Source: Populus alba | Lineage: Eukaryota > Streptophyta > Magnoliopsida > Malpighiales > Salicaceae | Assembly: GCF_005239225.2 (NCBI RefSeq) | Contig: NC_133302.1 | Span: forward strand, 12,061,991-12,125,990 | Length of the DNA: 64,000 nt | Direction: 5' to 3' | In this document: piece by piece, positions 45,395 to 58,700 of the stretch | Layout of the letters: the number at the start of each line of letters is the position of its first letter | Numbering within the stretch: position 1 is the stretch's first letter | Program-made: the position numbers and the translations under genes | The notes under the pieces: model-generated | What the model was told of the DNA's origin: nothing | The model's database searches: none | The model's input: only the letters and a program-made list of their open reading frames with translations

Positions 45395-47060
45395 GTCAAG
45401 GCACCATGAACATGTACTAGGATCATCATAAAATATAAGATTTTTATCATACCATCCACAGTAATGCAATCCAAACCATCAATTTTTGGACACATCCAAA
45501 TCTGGACAAATCACAGTTTAGGTAAAAACTTAGGAGAATAAGAAGAATATGCAGTTACATAAGCATACAGGCCATTGCACGAGTCATATCAACATCATTA
45601 ACAATTTAGCTCATGCAAATTTTCAAAAAGTATTTATAGACAAGCCCTTGGGCATAAACAATGCTCCACCAGTATTCAAGAACATGTCAGTCAAATAATT
45701 TAAGTTACTTACAAATATCATATTAAGGAAAAAGTGTTTTACTTCTGACATCATATAATTTCCCAGTAGCATTGTGGTTGGGGGTGGACACCAGAATCGT
45801 ATATGCAACTACTTTATAGCTTACTTTTATTATTGGTACCAATCAACCACAATTATCAAATTAAAACGTTTTCTCACAATTATCCATCCTTGAATTCCAA
45901 AAGCAATAACTACTACAGAGCTTCTCACACCAGAAACTTTCAACCTAAATTTGCACACCAAACTAATGAAAACATCACCAATCAATTAACAAAACATGCA
46001 GAGAAATAACCTTCTCGAACAAAATAGCACAAGTAATTACTTAGTTTTCACTTGTGTGTAGACCAACATACAAATTATTAACAAAAAAACTCGAACCAAT
46101 GTTTTTGCTGGATAATTACTATTTCAATTAAAACAAGTACGGTGGAGAACTAACCTGCACTAATCCAGGGAAAAAATTGGGAGAAACTTCAACTTCTTTA
46201 ATAAAGGGACAACATCTGAACCACGTGGATGAATAAGTTAAACGAGGAGACTTGTATATAAATTCAGAACAACAAAACTTGAATCAATGTTTCTATTGGA
46301 TTAATACTATTTCAATTAGAACAAGCATGGTGGACTATCCTATGCAAATACTGGGGTAAAATTAGGAGAAAACTTCAACATTTTTAATAAAGGTACCACA
46401 TATGAACCATGTGGATAAGTTACACACGGATACTTTATCCTTATCTGTTAAGCGGGATAAAAGTGGTTTGTCCTCTTTTCAAAGCATTAAGGTGCCTAAT
46501 TATCTGAGTTGATATATTATTATCCCCAACCACCACATGAAATAAGTTGCTCTAAGGACATACTGATATGAAGTACATCATTCAAACGATAATGTGACCA
46601 TGGCAGAAGGTCAAGAGATTGCTAGTGATACCATATCGTCTAGCAAATTGGGAACACAACTCTAAGAGAGAAAATATTTAACATAATAGAATAGACTAGG
46701 TAAATTACCTGCGAGATGGTTGTTATAGGAATGATGCAAGAAGTCAAGTGAGGGTTACTTGAACTAATCCAAGAAGCCGAGCAGAAAAAGAACCTAGTAA
46801 AAATGGGAAAAGAAAAATCAACAGTTTTTAAGTCAAAATGTGCAATCATATGGTGAAGCTTCTAATTAAGATGTCTTAACAGTTGAAAAGGCTAGAGCAC
46901 AAAACATTTAGATCGATAATCATGGTTGATATCCGATTACAGTAGTGTGACTAAAAAGTGATGTAACAAAAAGAGCTATGAGGAATGGAAGCAAAAGAGT
47001 AGAATGGGATTAGTAAAGGTAAACGGTGCTGGCATGGTACAAATGACAGGTATTCTTGCA
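45395..47060. repeat. Duplicated segment, copy C
   Basis: Third copy of the landmark series of copy A, without the solo LTR and without the 251-bp repeats. Confidence 0.75.
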
Positions 47061-47406
47061 AAGCTACTCAAAAGTGTGGCAACTTGGTTTGATGTAGTTG
47101 TTCTACTTTAGGATAAAGGTGTTAGCACTTGAATGTTATGCAAATATAGGCGTCCTCCTAATGTACATAATGTTTTGTAATAAGCACACAAATAAAGGAA
47201 AGATACAACAACCAGTGGAAGAAACAAGAGACTTCATACATCTATAATGACTGACCAGTTGATTATATTTATTTTCCTCTTTGTCAGCTGCTAGCATGCC
47301 TCTCCTTGTATACTTCAACTAGTAATTTTGGGCAACATTCTATGAGTCATAAAAGCACTACATGAATAAACCTTTATGCATGTCCAAGCATCTAAAAGGT
47401 ACTGAC

Positions 47407-47583
47407 CTCCAATAATTTTTGTCCAGTATCATGGAGTTCTGTATCATAAATAGTATGTTCTAGACATTTTCGCTTCTTGTTAAGCTGCTGATATTTTCTC
47501 ACCTCTTCTTTCTCTTCATCCCTTTTCTTCAACCTCTCATCAAAGTACAGAACAATTGTAATTATTTGCTTTATTTCATTCCT
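47407..47583 (-). pseudogene. SMC3: SMC3 relic, block 8
   Basis: The minus frame reads NEIKQIITIVLYFDERLKKR, DEEKEEVRKYQQLNKKRKCL and EHTIYDTELHDTGQKLLE, with no stop. It is the SMC3 coil exon that has stops in block 4 (41463-41612). It stands alone, with no adjoining exon readable for about 3.5 kb on either side, apart from the decayed copies already listed. Confidence 0.82.
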
Positions 47584-47599
47584 TAGTTACCACAGAAAA

Positions 47600-50500
47600 T
47601 AAAATTATATACGCTGAAGACAACCTCAAAAGAAAACCCAACTCAACTATCCCTCAACCCCTAAGAACCACAACAACAACAACAACAAGTTGAAGAGCCA
47701 CTCAGGACAAAATTAACATAGAAAGACTAAAACTAATCAAACGCAAAGGGGAGAAAAAAACATAAGCCAGAAATAATACAATAAGAACATAAACACAATC
47801 AAGGAGGAACTGAAAAATTAAAAAAATAATAAAGAAAATAGAAGAAGCAGGAACTAACAAAACGAGCAAGCTTGAACCAAGCACCAATAGAAAAAACATT
47901 CATTACACAACAAAGATAAATAAGGCAATATCAAAGTATAAAAAACAACAAAATTTGCAGTAAGCACAATCAAGAAAGCAATCATATTTGTTAACTCTAA
48001 GCAGTGAAAAAACCCAACAAGCAACAAAAAAAATCATAGTGCAATGCATAACAACTAAAAAAAGAGCAAAAATGATCTGCTTCAACTTAAACACCAAGCT
48101 AGAGGTAACAAAAACATGTCCAAACCAATTATGAAAGCTATTAAAAATTAAATGTACAAACACAAATACAAAAATCATCAAAGCCTGTCCCATTAATCAT
48201 TGTCCCAAAAATCATTCGACAAAAATGGTTTTTTTTCGAAGCGCACCTTCAACCCAACAAAACAATTAAATCATTAGAAAACAAAAAACATAAAATCTGA
48301 CAAACATCTTTGAAAAAAAATTTAACCAAACACCTCCCAAAACCTTAAATGAACACCTTACATGCAACTCATGAGAAAGACAGAACTAACAAAGAAAAGG
48401 CCCTATTAAGGTCCCAGACCAACAAGTAGAGCCTAAGCAGAATTCAATCGTCAAATAAGGATTTTGATTGTAATATTTTCTCCTAACAAGTGGTTTCTAA
48501 TAAATTAAAATCGGTTCTAAGAAACAATTACAGTAGGTGTTATTTTAGTTGTTACAAGGTCAACAATACAATTTAGAAAGGTTGGAAACATTGATGAGAA
48601 TCAGCAACAAAACAAACAAAAAATCAGGTAAGTGCTAATGCGTGATTCAGGGTCTAAATATTTCCAAACAAGTATTAACATGTCTAGCCAGTGATGGGAA
48701 ATTTTGCTTGTTAGGGAGCACAAGTAATACATTTATTTAGCAAGAGCAATATGGCCACACAAATAGTGTCTTGAATTATGTTTCATACGTGTTCTTGTTC
48801 ATCATCTTAGGAAAAAAAAATGAAAAGTTACATGAAAGTCATAATAAACATAATCATGAATGCTAAGGTTCTTACTATTTATGCTAACAAAAAAGCTTAT
48901 GCAATAGGTGTCTCACAGTAAGTTAAAGCTTCCAGCCATTTTACCTAAGAAAAGCATCATAAGAAAAATTTCAAGGTCAGTCAAACTCCAAGTATTTAAA
49001 GGTAACAAAGTACCCAAAAAGACGTATTAGAAATATTTAACATGAATGTATGTTATGACTGATTTATTGTATTCTTGAGAGGAGTTGCATCTTACTGTGT
49101 GGATTAAATATTCTATGCATTTTCAACATTTGGAGAAACTGACAATAGCTTAATTATTCATATTCAGAATGTGGTTGATAGAGTAAGACTATGAGTACAA
49201 CATAAATGTTTGGCAACAAAATAGAGCTATGTTGCACAACAAGATAATATATACATTTTCCCATCACTATTGGTCCGTACATAACCCCTTAAATTTGTAG
49301 CCATCCACAGTCTAGACAACATGAAATCAATTAATTAGAGATTATATCTTGACAGAATCATAACTTAAGATCATTGAATGACTCGAAACTTATCAAAAGG
49401 TGAGTTAACAACATGATTAATACTAAGAGTGACAAAAAGACATCTACACAAGCCCAAAGCAGCATTCGGGACCTCTTTAACCCAATGAATCTAATGCTTG
49501 AATGAAATGGGAGATTCAATGATTCAGCAATGTAAAACCATTTTTCCTTCCCGTATTTATCAGCAAGTACAAGGGTATAAATTTAGATTTACTTCTAATA
49601 AATCTACACAAGATCAACACGGCTTCTTGGACATCATCTGCCCAGCAAATCTATTGCTTGAATGAAATGGGATGTTCAGTGACTAAAAATTTAAAAACAT
49701 TTTTATTTCTCATAGTTATCAATTAATATGAGGGTAGAAAATTCCATATACGTTCTCTTTATTTTATGTTTGTTTCTATTTCTAATCTAGCAATATATCA
49801 TAAGAACATTTTAATTTTTCTATTTATCAATAGCATATTTTTAATACCAAGCAGAAAGAGCACTTAATTGAATCTTTGGGCTTAACCTTTTATCTCGAGA
49901 GCAACCATAGATCCCATAGCATTTTTAATCCTAGGAAAAGATAGCTTGTTTTAAATGTAAATTAACGGGGAAATTTTCCATGCTTGTAACAACATTGCTG
50001 AAATCATGGATACACCGTGTTATAAGACCATCATTAGAACTTAAAAGCTGATCTTTCCAACACCATCATCAAATAAGGTGCAGCTTTAAGATGACTAACC
50101 TGGATGTGATCTTTTGCCGCATAAAACATGAGTTCTTCAAGGTCTTTTCCATCATGATCGTGACCATTAGGGTACAGAAGAATCAGTTACCATTTAAGAG
50201 AGTTGTTGTAGCCATAAATATACAGGAATGAAAGATTGTAAAGTATTACACCTTTACAAACCAAAAGCACATTCAACCAATTAAGCACTTCCAGAAAAGA
50301 TCCTTAAAAAATGACTTTAAAGGAAAAACAACGATCACCTAATAAATGGAAAAACAAGCAATTATTTCTAAGATAATCCAATCAAACATCAAAAGGATGA
50401 GGCAGGTTTGGTATATGATCGTGCCAAATGAGGCACCAAATCTGTAAGAGATTAACACAGATAAGTGCATCGTAGATTGTACTGGTGAGCAATAGAAAGA

Positions 50501-51100
50501 TGACAGAATATAACTGATAAAACCAACCACGCCAACTATAGATCCACACCAGCACAACAAAGAAAATAAAAATATTCCTAAACATTAGGTTTCATAAACG
50601 ACAACAAACCAACATGGAAGCACAAAAACAAATCTTTTCAGGATGGACAACCAAAACAGTAATGAAATATATATTATAAAACATCCTAATCAAAAATCAA
50701 TGAAATTGGTTGATCTATGTGATCAAAATATTCACAAAGAACAACATGTAGACTGAGCACTTTCGAATAAGAAAAGAGTAATCAGGTTTCCTTTCATCTT
50801 TTGAGGGTCGGGAGGGATGAAGAAAATAGAGAAAAAAAATTGTACAAAGCACTTCTCAAAGAAAATTATGCCACAGTTTGACTTTTTAAACTACTTAAAG
50901 AAAATTATGCCTCACGGCAGAACAACTAATTCAAAAGAAATTATGGAGCATTGTGGGAGAAGATTTGTAACGATAAAGATAAAATTATATGTTAGATGAA
51001 GAAAAAATTAACATAAAAATCAGGATCCTTCTCCTTTCATAATAAGATCTAGACCATTATTTACACTTCATACCTCGGAAAAGAAAAGGAAGTAGGTTAT
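47600..51100. other. Intron-like AT-rich sequence
   Basis: No gene can be supported. One exon-like reading at 50165-50100, minus (HDHDGKDLEELMFYAAKDHI), is unassigned. From about 50700 the sequence parallels 42700-43800, so it belongs to the duplicated region. Confidence 0.5.
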
Positions 51101-51111
51101 GAAGTATTACT

Positions 51112-51178
51112 CGGATGCCTTTGTCACAGTTGTCAACACAATCTCAATGAAAGCAGATAAAACTTGATGTCCTGCACA
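51112..51178 (-). pseudogene. SMC3: SMC3 relic, block 9: third GAGHQVLSAF exon
   Basis: It reads GHQVLSAFIEIVL and then goes out of frame. It is flanked by the same neighbours as the copies near 43.2-43.4 kb (AACTTAAAAGGGTGACATTG to its right). Confidence 0.75.
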
Positions 51179-51994
51179 TCCCTGTTAAATAACAACAATT
51201 ATTAGAATACAAACTTAAAAGGGTGACATTGAGAAAATACCTTAATCTCATAGATTGGAAATGAGAGTGTATGATGAAACATACATGAGTACTTGATGCC
51301 TGTCATAATTGCATAGGTTGTGGAAGAGATCACTTAATACAAAATGAATGGCTACTAAAGAAACGTATTGTAAGCCCATAACAAAATTTTGATATCAATT
51401 AACTCCAATAAAAGTTTATTGAAAAGGACACCAACAAAAACAAATCAAGGACATGATCACTCATAATGAAAAAAAAAATTCTTGTCAGGTCCGTTATCTC
51501 CAACTATAGAAGACACTTGTAAGAGAAAGCACAGGGTAGCTCATTTTAAATGGATTAAGCAAAAGTCAAATAAATTGATGAAACAACGAAAGCACAAAAG
51601 AAAATTAATAAATTAACCAAGATCCAATCAGTTCCTGAAAACAAGGAACAACAACAAAGAAATGCATCCCTCATCCCCGTCTTGATCTTCGCTCCCCCAC
51701 TTTTAACTCCCATAAGGTGCACACAGTGTTAACATTTCTAGAATTTCATGATTTCAAAACGATTACACACAAACACGTGTATGATGACAAAGTGATGATA
51801 TACATATTAAATGACCATACTTTTAATAAAATGACAGATTTATGGAACTACCATGCTTTCTCGGCATGAATCTCGGTACGCTAGATTACATGATGGACAA
51901 TTTCTTACAGAAGATGCAGGAATTATAACATTTTATGGGAAGTAGTTTCTAATCCAGTTACATTTCTCTAGTAGTTTTCTGATGACTTTGTACA

Positions 51995-52494
51995 NNNNNN
52001 NNNNNNNNNNNNNNNNNNNNNNNNNNNNNNNNNNNNNNNNNNNNNNNNNNNNNNNNNNNNNNNNNNNNNNNNNNNNNNNNNNNNNNNNNNNNNNNNNNNN
52101 NNNNNNNNNNNNNNNNNNNNNNNNNNNNNNNNNNNNNNNNNNNNNNNNNNNNNNNNNNNNNNNNNNNNNNNNNNNNNNNNNNNNNNNNNNNNNNNNNNNN
52201 NNNNNNNNNNNNNNNNNNNNNNNNNNNNNNNNNNNNNNNNNNNNNNNNNNNNNNNNNNNNNNNNNNNNNNNNNNNNNNNNNNNNNNNNNNNNNNNNNNNN
52301 NNNNNNNNNNNNNNNNNNNNNNNNNNNNNNNNNNNNNNNNNNNNNNNNNNNNNNNNNNNNNNNNNNNNNNNNNNNNNNNNNNNNNNNNNNNNNNNNNNNN
52401 NNNNNNNNNNNNNNNNNNNNNNNNNNNNNNNNNNNNNNNNNNNNNNNNNNNNNNNNNNNNNNNNNNNNNNNNNNNNNNNNNNNNNNNNNNNNNN
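51995..52494. other. Assembly gap, 500 N
   Basis: It is exactly 500 unknown bases, likely a gap of arbitrary size. It removes the start of the LTR element that follows, so the element's 5' target duplication cannot be read. Confidence 0.98.
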
Positions 52495-53124
52495 TTAAAG
52501 GGATTCGCATTATTCATCCTAGCTACAAAAAGGAAAGAAGATTTCAGAACTAATTCTCTACCTTCAGATTTGATTCTCCTAGCTTATATAGAACTTCTAA
52601 AGGGCTACAAATCTCCTATCATATTTTAGGATATTCAATTCGGATTTATTTTTATTTATTGTTATTTTCTTCCTAGTTTAGGGTTTATTTATATATTATT
52701 GGGTTTAATTGTAAGTGGGACTCCTATAAAGTCCATATAAGGGGTCCGTTAGGATTTATTTAGGTCTAGAGTCAAGTATAAATAAAGGCAAATACCAGCA
52801 TGTAAGTTAGACAATTCAGATTTAATAAAACTTATTGTTTGCCGCACTTGTGTGTGTGTGTTGGTGAGATATATCTCCCTTCCATGGTTCTTTAAAGAAC
52901 TTAAAAACGACTTATCGAAGAACGCTGTCTTAGTGGCGTCATCCTTATACTTCTCATTCCGAATCAATATTCGTTGGTGGGGGGTCTCCGTTTTCAATAG
53001 TGTTGGTGCCTAGGTACAAGTTATCTTTTGTCCACTCCCTATCAAACCTGATTTACTTGGCTTTCCGGGAATTGGTGTCTTGGCATGTGGGTTGCGTGAC
53101 ACGTTGATCACGAGGTTCGCATCA
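52495..53124 (+). repeat. 5' LTR, 3' two thirds
   Basis: It starts at the gap edge. It corresponds to about 55078-55709 in the 3' LTR ('ttcatcctagctacaaaaagg' onward) and ends CACGAGGTTCGCATCA. Small indels separate the two LTRs. Confidence 0.88.
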
Positions 53125-53127
53125 TTT

Positions 53128-53140
53128 TGGTATCAGAGCT
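53128..53140 (+). other. Primer-binding site (initiator Met tRNA)
   Basis: TGGTATCAGAGCT follows three bases after the LTR CA end, the classical initiator-Met-tRNA PBS. It proves that the TGATACGG repeats are LTRs and fixes their 3' end. Confidence 0.92.
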
Positions 53141-54086
53141 TGGGCTCCATTAATCAGGTTATATCCTTCTGAACATTTTTGTTCATGTTGTTTCCGCAAA
53201 TATTCCTTAGTGTCAAATTTCTTCTCCTCCTTGATTTTTGCAGGCATATAAAAAAAATTAGTTATTTTGTTTTTACCAGTCCAAAAATATATCAGTTGAA
53301 AAAAGATACCAAAAAAAGAAAAAACAAAAATCGTTCAAAAGATGTTTATTAGTTTCTGCCGCAGAAAACTTAACAAGGCAAATTGGACCAAATTAACTCG
53401 GAATCTAGCTTCAACTTTGATTCTATTATTACTGGGACCCTAATCGCACCACATATTGATTTTGGGGTCAATTGGATATCGTTTGCTTTGGGTTTCAAAT
53501 TCGGGTCTAATTAGGTCTGATTCATAACGTTTTTGCGTCAGTCTATCAAACCTTATCGTAAATTGCTCAAATTTTATATTCTGTCTATTTGGGTTGGTAG
53601 AGCACTATATCTAAAATTTTATCTCAATTGGACATCATTGACCTTAGGTTCCAGATCCGGACTTAACTCGTCGTAAACGAGTCTGTTTTGCGTCAACTTT
53701 TGAAATTTGCTTTCTTTCTGTTGTTTTCGTTTCTTGCAGTTTATTTTTATCACATCCAACATATCTGGGTGTTTTTTTTCATCATATTTTGTTTCTATTG
53801 TTATTCGAGTCTTCAGTTTCGTTTGTATTTCGGATAGATTCGCTTGCTACTCGCGAGACTATCATCTCAGTTTCGTTTTTGCTTGTTTTCTGGTTTTTAT
53901 TGCTTCTTGAGTCATATATATATTTGGATTGCGCTGCCAAGTTGGTTTTATTTGGTGTTGGTTTTAGTTTCGCAAGAACCACAAGGTGAGACGAGAGGTG
54001 TGAGTGTGTGAGGATATTAAGAGTGTTTGAGCGAAACACGAGTGATGTGAGGATTTGTTTTTCACTAACCAATTTTTGCAGGTACT

Positions 54087-54818
54087 ATGTCAGAACAAAA
54101 CAACACATCGCGCCCTCCCGATATAGAAATTAAATTCCAAATGCAAGTCATGACGAAGATGATGGAAAGAATGAATTTCACGATGGGGAATGTGTGTGAC
54201 AGACTTGAGAAGGTGGCAAAACATGGTAATGTGGCTGGAACATGTACCCGAGATGTGAGAAAGGTTTGGGCTGAATTGAAATCATACCATGGCAGTGGGG
54301 CTGAAAGGCCAAAGTGGGATGATTATGAGGATTTTGAGGAGGACGTTGATGATAATGGTGATGGTGGTTTTAAGGATGAAACCATAGGCTATCGGGAAGG
54401 TTTTTGGCAGCCTAGAAACCGAAGGGATTTCATGTATTTTGATGAGTTGTTATGGCAAAAGAAAAGGAGGATTCAAAAGGAGAGGTGGTATCAAAGGGAC
54501 ATAAATATAGAGATTGGTGTTCTAAAAAAAGAATCCAAGAGTCTATCTCGTATTCTCGGGGAGATGAAGCAAGAACTTGATGTGTTAACGACCGCAATCA
54601 ATGCACAACAAGCTTCAAAAAGAGAGGAGAAAAAATGTTGCAATGATGAAATACGAAAGAGAACGGGTGCTACTTTCATCCAAAGTTGTTGGCGACGATT
54701 GTTGGCAAGAAAAGAATTCCAAAGACTTCAAAATGAGGCTAAGGAATTGTCCATTCAACTTGTTGGTGATTCGAGGATGAATCATCTTGAAGAGAGATGG
54801 AATGATACAATCCAATGA
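54087..54818 (+). CDS. Chimeric ORF: gag-like N-terminus, acidic patch, coiled coil, IQ motif (243 aa)
   Basis: The ATG at 54087 follows 'tttttgcaggtact', which could also be a splice acceptor at the end of the leader. Residues 1-75 (QMQVMTKMMERMNFTMGNVC, DRLEKV) resemble the start of gypsy gag as I know it from related elements. Residues 77-90 are acidic (DDYEDFEEDVDDN) and residues 115-190 are charged and helical. Residues 198-209 are IQSCWRRLLARK, a full IQxxxRxxxxRK calmodulin-binding-type motif. The C-terminus (HLEERWNDTIQ) is encoded by the polypurine tract and the first LTR bases. The gag major homology and zinc-knuckle regions are absent. Intact over its length. Function unknown; protein-protein contact through the IQ helix is inference. 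Confidence 0.75.
   Translation: MSEQNNTSRPPDIEIKFQMQVMTKMMERMNFTMGNVCDRLEKVAKHGNVAGTCTRDVRKVWAELKSYHGSGAERPKWDDYEDFEEDVDDNGDGGFKDETIGYREGFWQPRNRRDFMYFDELLWQKKRRIQKERWYQRDINIEIGVLKKESKSLSRILGEMKQELDVLTTAINAQQASKREEKKCCNDEIRKRTGATFIQSCWRRLLARKEFQRLQNEAKELSIQLVGDSRMNHLEERWNDTIQ
54790..54802 (+). other. Polypurine tract overlapping the ORF
   Basis: GAAGAGAGATGGAA lies directly before the LTR TGATAC. The sister copies have GAAGAGGGAGGGAA at 9617-9630 and 20387-20400 in the same place. It is translated as part of the ORF in all three. Confidence 0.8.
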
Positions 54819-55709
54819 TACATGTTTTCCTACCTTGGGTTAAAATATCATGTCAATCGGAGTTCGGCAAGGCATCCAAACACGGGTCAAAAGAGGTTGT
54901 ACGGGTTTTGTTATTTACTTCATTTTGACTTGTGGACTTCCTATTTGGCTAGGATTCTTTTCCTAAAAGGATGCAGCAGCTTATTTTGGGAATCTCCTAA
55001 TTCTATAAAGATCTTTAATGGGCTGCAACATAGTTTCCAAGTGTGGTAAGGATTCATAAATGTTTCAGAATCCTTTTCTTACAAGGATTCTTTATTCATC
55101 CTAGCTACAAAAAGGAAAGAAGATTTCAGAACTAATTCTACCTTCAGATTTGATTCTCCTAGCTTATATAGGACTTCTGAAGGGCTACAAATCTGATCCT
55201 ATCATATTTAGGATATTAAATTCGGATTTATTTATTTTATTGTTATTTTCTTCCTAGTTTAGGGTTTATTTATATTATTTGGGTTTAATTGTAAGTGGGC
55301 ATCCTATAAGTCCACATAAGGGGTCCATTAGGGTTTATTTAGGTCTAGAGTCAGTATAAATAAAGGCATAACCAGACATGTAAGTTAGACAATTCAGATT
55401 AATAAAACTTCTTGTTTGCCGCACTTTGTGTGTGTGTGTGTGTGTTGGTGAGATAATCTCCCTTCCATGGTTCTTTAAAGAACTGAAAACGACTTATCGA
55501 AGAACAACTGTCTTCGTGGCGTCATCCTTATACTTCTCATTCGCGAATCAATATTCGTTGGGTGGGGGTCTCCGTTTTCAATAGTGCTGGTGCCTAGGTA
55601 AAAGTTATCTTTGTGGCACACTCCTATCAAACCTGATTTACTTGGCTTTTCGGGAATTGGTGTCTTTGCATGTGGGTTGCGTGACCACGTGATCACGAGG
55701 TTCGCATCA
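54803..55709 (+). repeat. 3' LTR
   Basis: It begins TGATACAATCCAATGATACATG and lacks about 120 bp of U3 found in the other subfamily. It ends GAGGTTCGCATCA. After the ORF stop at 54816-54818 the same frame reopens with ATG at 54822 and runs to 55049 (LYGFCYLLHFDLWTSYL). Confidence 0.88.
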
Positions 55710-58700
55710 TGTCTTCCCTCTCTCACCACTCTCCTTCTTTAGTGTTTTGCAAGTGGTCACTCTACTCTCCTTCTCTAATTCTCTCATTATTCTTTGATTT
55801 TATAGATTAAAAGATTCAAAACTCAAGCCTTTATAAACACAAGATAAAGGGATAGAAAACGTTTGCCCTAAATTTATGCATTTCCCACTTTCATATTGTA
55901 CACTCCATCATTATTATTTATAAACAAAAGATAAAGAGTAAGAAAACATTTTTTGCTATCTATTTTTGCATAAAAGAGATGTGCATTAGGGATATTTTTA
56001 CCCTAATTTTTTCTATTTGATTTAATTAGAGACAGTCTCAATTTCATGGATTTTACAAGGTTGTTTTGGGTTTTTTATGAGTTAGTTCTCTTGTCATATA
56101 GATCATTATTTTGCACTTTTTACACAATTGAAATCCCAACCATTTAGACTAATCAATTTATCATCCATCTTCTCTATTTGCAAGCATCAGCTTGCCCTTC
56201 ACATGAAACATAACTTGATAGTTTTTTTGGTTTTTTTCCAATTTTTTTCCCTCAATTAACCGAACCAAAAATGATCGTTTAAACTGGTTTTGGTTTTGAA
56301 TTAAGAAAAAATAAAAATTCGGTTTGGTTGGTTTTTTCAAGTAAAAACCGAACCGAACTGAAAATGCTCACCCCTAGGTAATGTCATGAGAATTTATTTG
56401 CTTTGAGGATTGAATTGATAATTGGAGTTTTTTTATATAAAATATTTTTTTTCTTAATTATGTGTATATTAATTCATTAAAGAAAAATAGTGGATAAATT
56501 ATTATAGTTTAATTTAAACAATTGATTTCCAAGAAAACTTCTTTTGTAAAACTTCTCAAGGTATGGATGGTTATTGAACTAATATGGTATTGTTTATCTC
56601 AAGATTTGCTATCATGTTTTTTATGAGAAAATTCATGAACATCATAATTTTGATTTCACTTTTTTATTGAATATCATGGCAGAAATACCAATGGTGTTGT
56701 TTCTAACCAAATATCACCATCACATTTTTTGTTGTTGTTGATAACGACAATCATTATGCCCCCTAACGTTTCAAGATGCCTCAATCCATACATGAAGGAC
56801 ATTTCAAGATGCCTCAACCATACATGAAGGAGATGATTATAGATTACTCTCGTGCAATGTTATAGGTAGAATCAATTTTTTAAATAAAAAATATTAGAGA
56901 TAATTAAGAATTTTATTAATCAAGTTAAATTTTGATTAATTTAATATCACAATAAAAAAAATAAGGTAACAACAAAAAAATAAATAAATAAAAATATTAA
57001 TCTAGAAAAAAGATGGGCTACCATGCGAAATCAATGACAGATGAGATATGTCAAGATTACTTGTCTATCATGTGTCCTAGATCATGAGATCATGATAATT
57101 CGATATAAAAAGAAATTGATGATAAATAAAAATGAAACTGTAAAAATTAAGAGAGAAATATAGATCAAGATATTTAATAGCATAACACATGTTATTTATC
57201 CGATTGTGTTTAATGAATTTATTTATTAAAAATCAATCTATATTATAAAAAATAAATTTAATTTATATGAAATATAAAAAAATTAAAGATGAATTATATT
57301 AACTTCATGAAAAATTAAAGACACTCAATGTAATTGAAAAAATAATTACCATTTAAAAAAGGCTAAATAAGCTAAAAATAACATAAGAGGGGTATTAATT
57401 AAAAAACAAACTTAAAAAATATTTTATAAAAAGACATAAAAAAGGTATCAGTTGGAAAAAAAACAAAGAAAAGTATCAAGAAAGGAAAAGCCCAAGTGCA
57501 TGGGCCTTAAAGCCTAGGCCAATGCAGACCCATGAGCCTGGGCCTACTATTTTTTTCAACTCATCTGCAATTTTATTCTAAAAAAAAAAATGACAAACGT
57601 GACGTTGCTTATTGTGGGAGACAATGTGTTGTCTGTCAGCCCAAAATCCAACAACCATTTTTATGGTTGGAAATTTGGGTTTGCTAGTTTTTTTTACCAA
57701 AAAAACCTTGTTGTTCAACCATTTCAATCGCAAAACACCCTACAAACACCAAGCAACCAACCTATCAACCTAATGAACCAAAAAAAGGTTTAAACCACTC
57801 AAAAAAACCAGATAAAATATTGCATCCTTGACATATATTTAGTTTTTTAGGCTTTATCGAGGCTTAAAACAAACACTATAAGACTCCCTTCACCTAGTGA
57901 AACTCATTAACACTAATTTTAACTTTTTTTTTATGGTTGGGATCGTTGTTAACAAAGAGATCTCTCTCTCTCCCAAAATTTGATGACTACTCTTTCCACT
58001 CCCATGAAAAAATTACTGAAAAAAAAAAGATTCTAGTACCAAGATGTATTTAAAAAAAAAAAAAAAAAAAAGGGACCAGCCACGTTAGACACAAACCATT
58101 CCATGTGCCAACAGACAATTAGGCAAGTAATGCTCTCTTCCTTAAAGCATGGATACTTGGGATCCAACTGTTCATTGTCACCTCCATAAATGCTGAGATA
58201 ATTGTTGCGCTGCTATGAACACACTTGATTTTGAGGCAGAATGTCTTGTGAATATGTTTTCATCTATTTATAATAAATACATTTTTTAATATGATTTTGG
58301 TGAACTTTCATGACTGAAATGTAATCAAGTGGCTTTGCTACTGCTAAATATATAGCAACATATTGTCCACTTGTTTTTTGATTCAACATATTACTGCTCT
58401 AATAATTAAGAGCTGGCTAAACATTTGAAAATTGAGTAATGTGAGAGACAAGCAGCTAAAATGGAAAATCCAGTGTTTTTACACTTGGAATCTTCTCATA
58501 TTTCACCATCCCAGAGTTCTTCCATTGTCCTTTATGCACCATAAGTCTCATGCACAAAAGTATTTCCTGTAACAAGCCTCTCCTACATGTTTAAATTATA
58601 AGGTCCATCATTTTGCATTTTGAAGGAAGTAAATTACTTCTTATAGCTCATGGATGATTTAGTTGTGTGTAATTTGTTGATAAATTCAGAGTGCTAATAT

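Larger units (their letters stand above)
52495..55709 (+). mobile_element. TGATACGG-family LTR element with a chimeric IQ-motif ORF
   Basis: The visible parts are the 5' LTR from within the U3 region to 53124, a PBS at 53128-53140, a 950-nt leader, one ORF (54087-54818), a purine tract and a 3' LTR (54803-55709). No protease, RT, RNase H or integrase fits in the 1.7-kb interior, so the element is non-autonomous. The LTR ends and the IQ-motif C-terminus identify it as the least damaged relative of the elements at 8.4 and 19.9 kb, although it belongs to a diverged subfamily. Confidence 0.88.

Noticed and set aside
51933..52629. Long open frames on both strands at the gap
   Set aside because: They consist of translated N bases and have no meaning.
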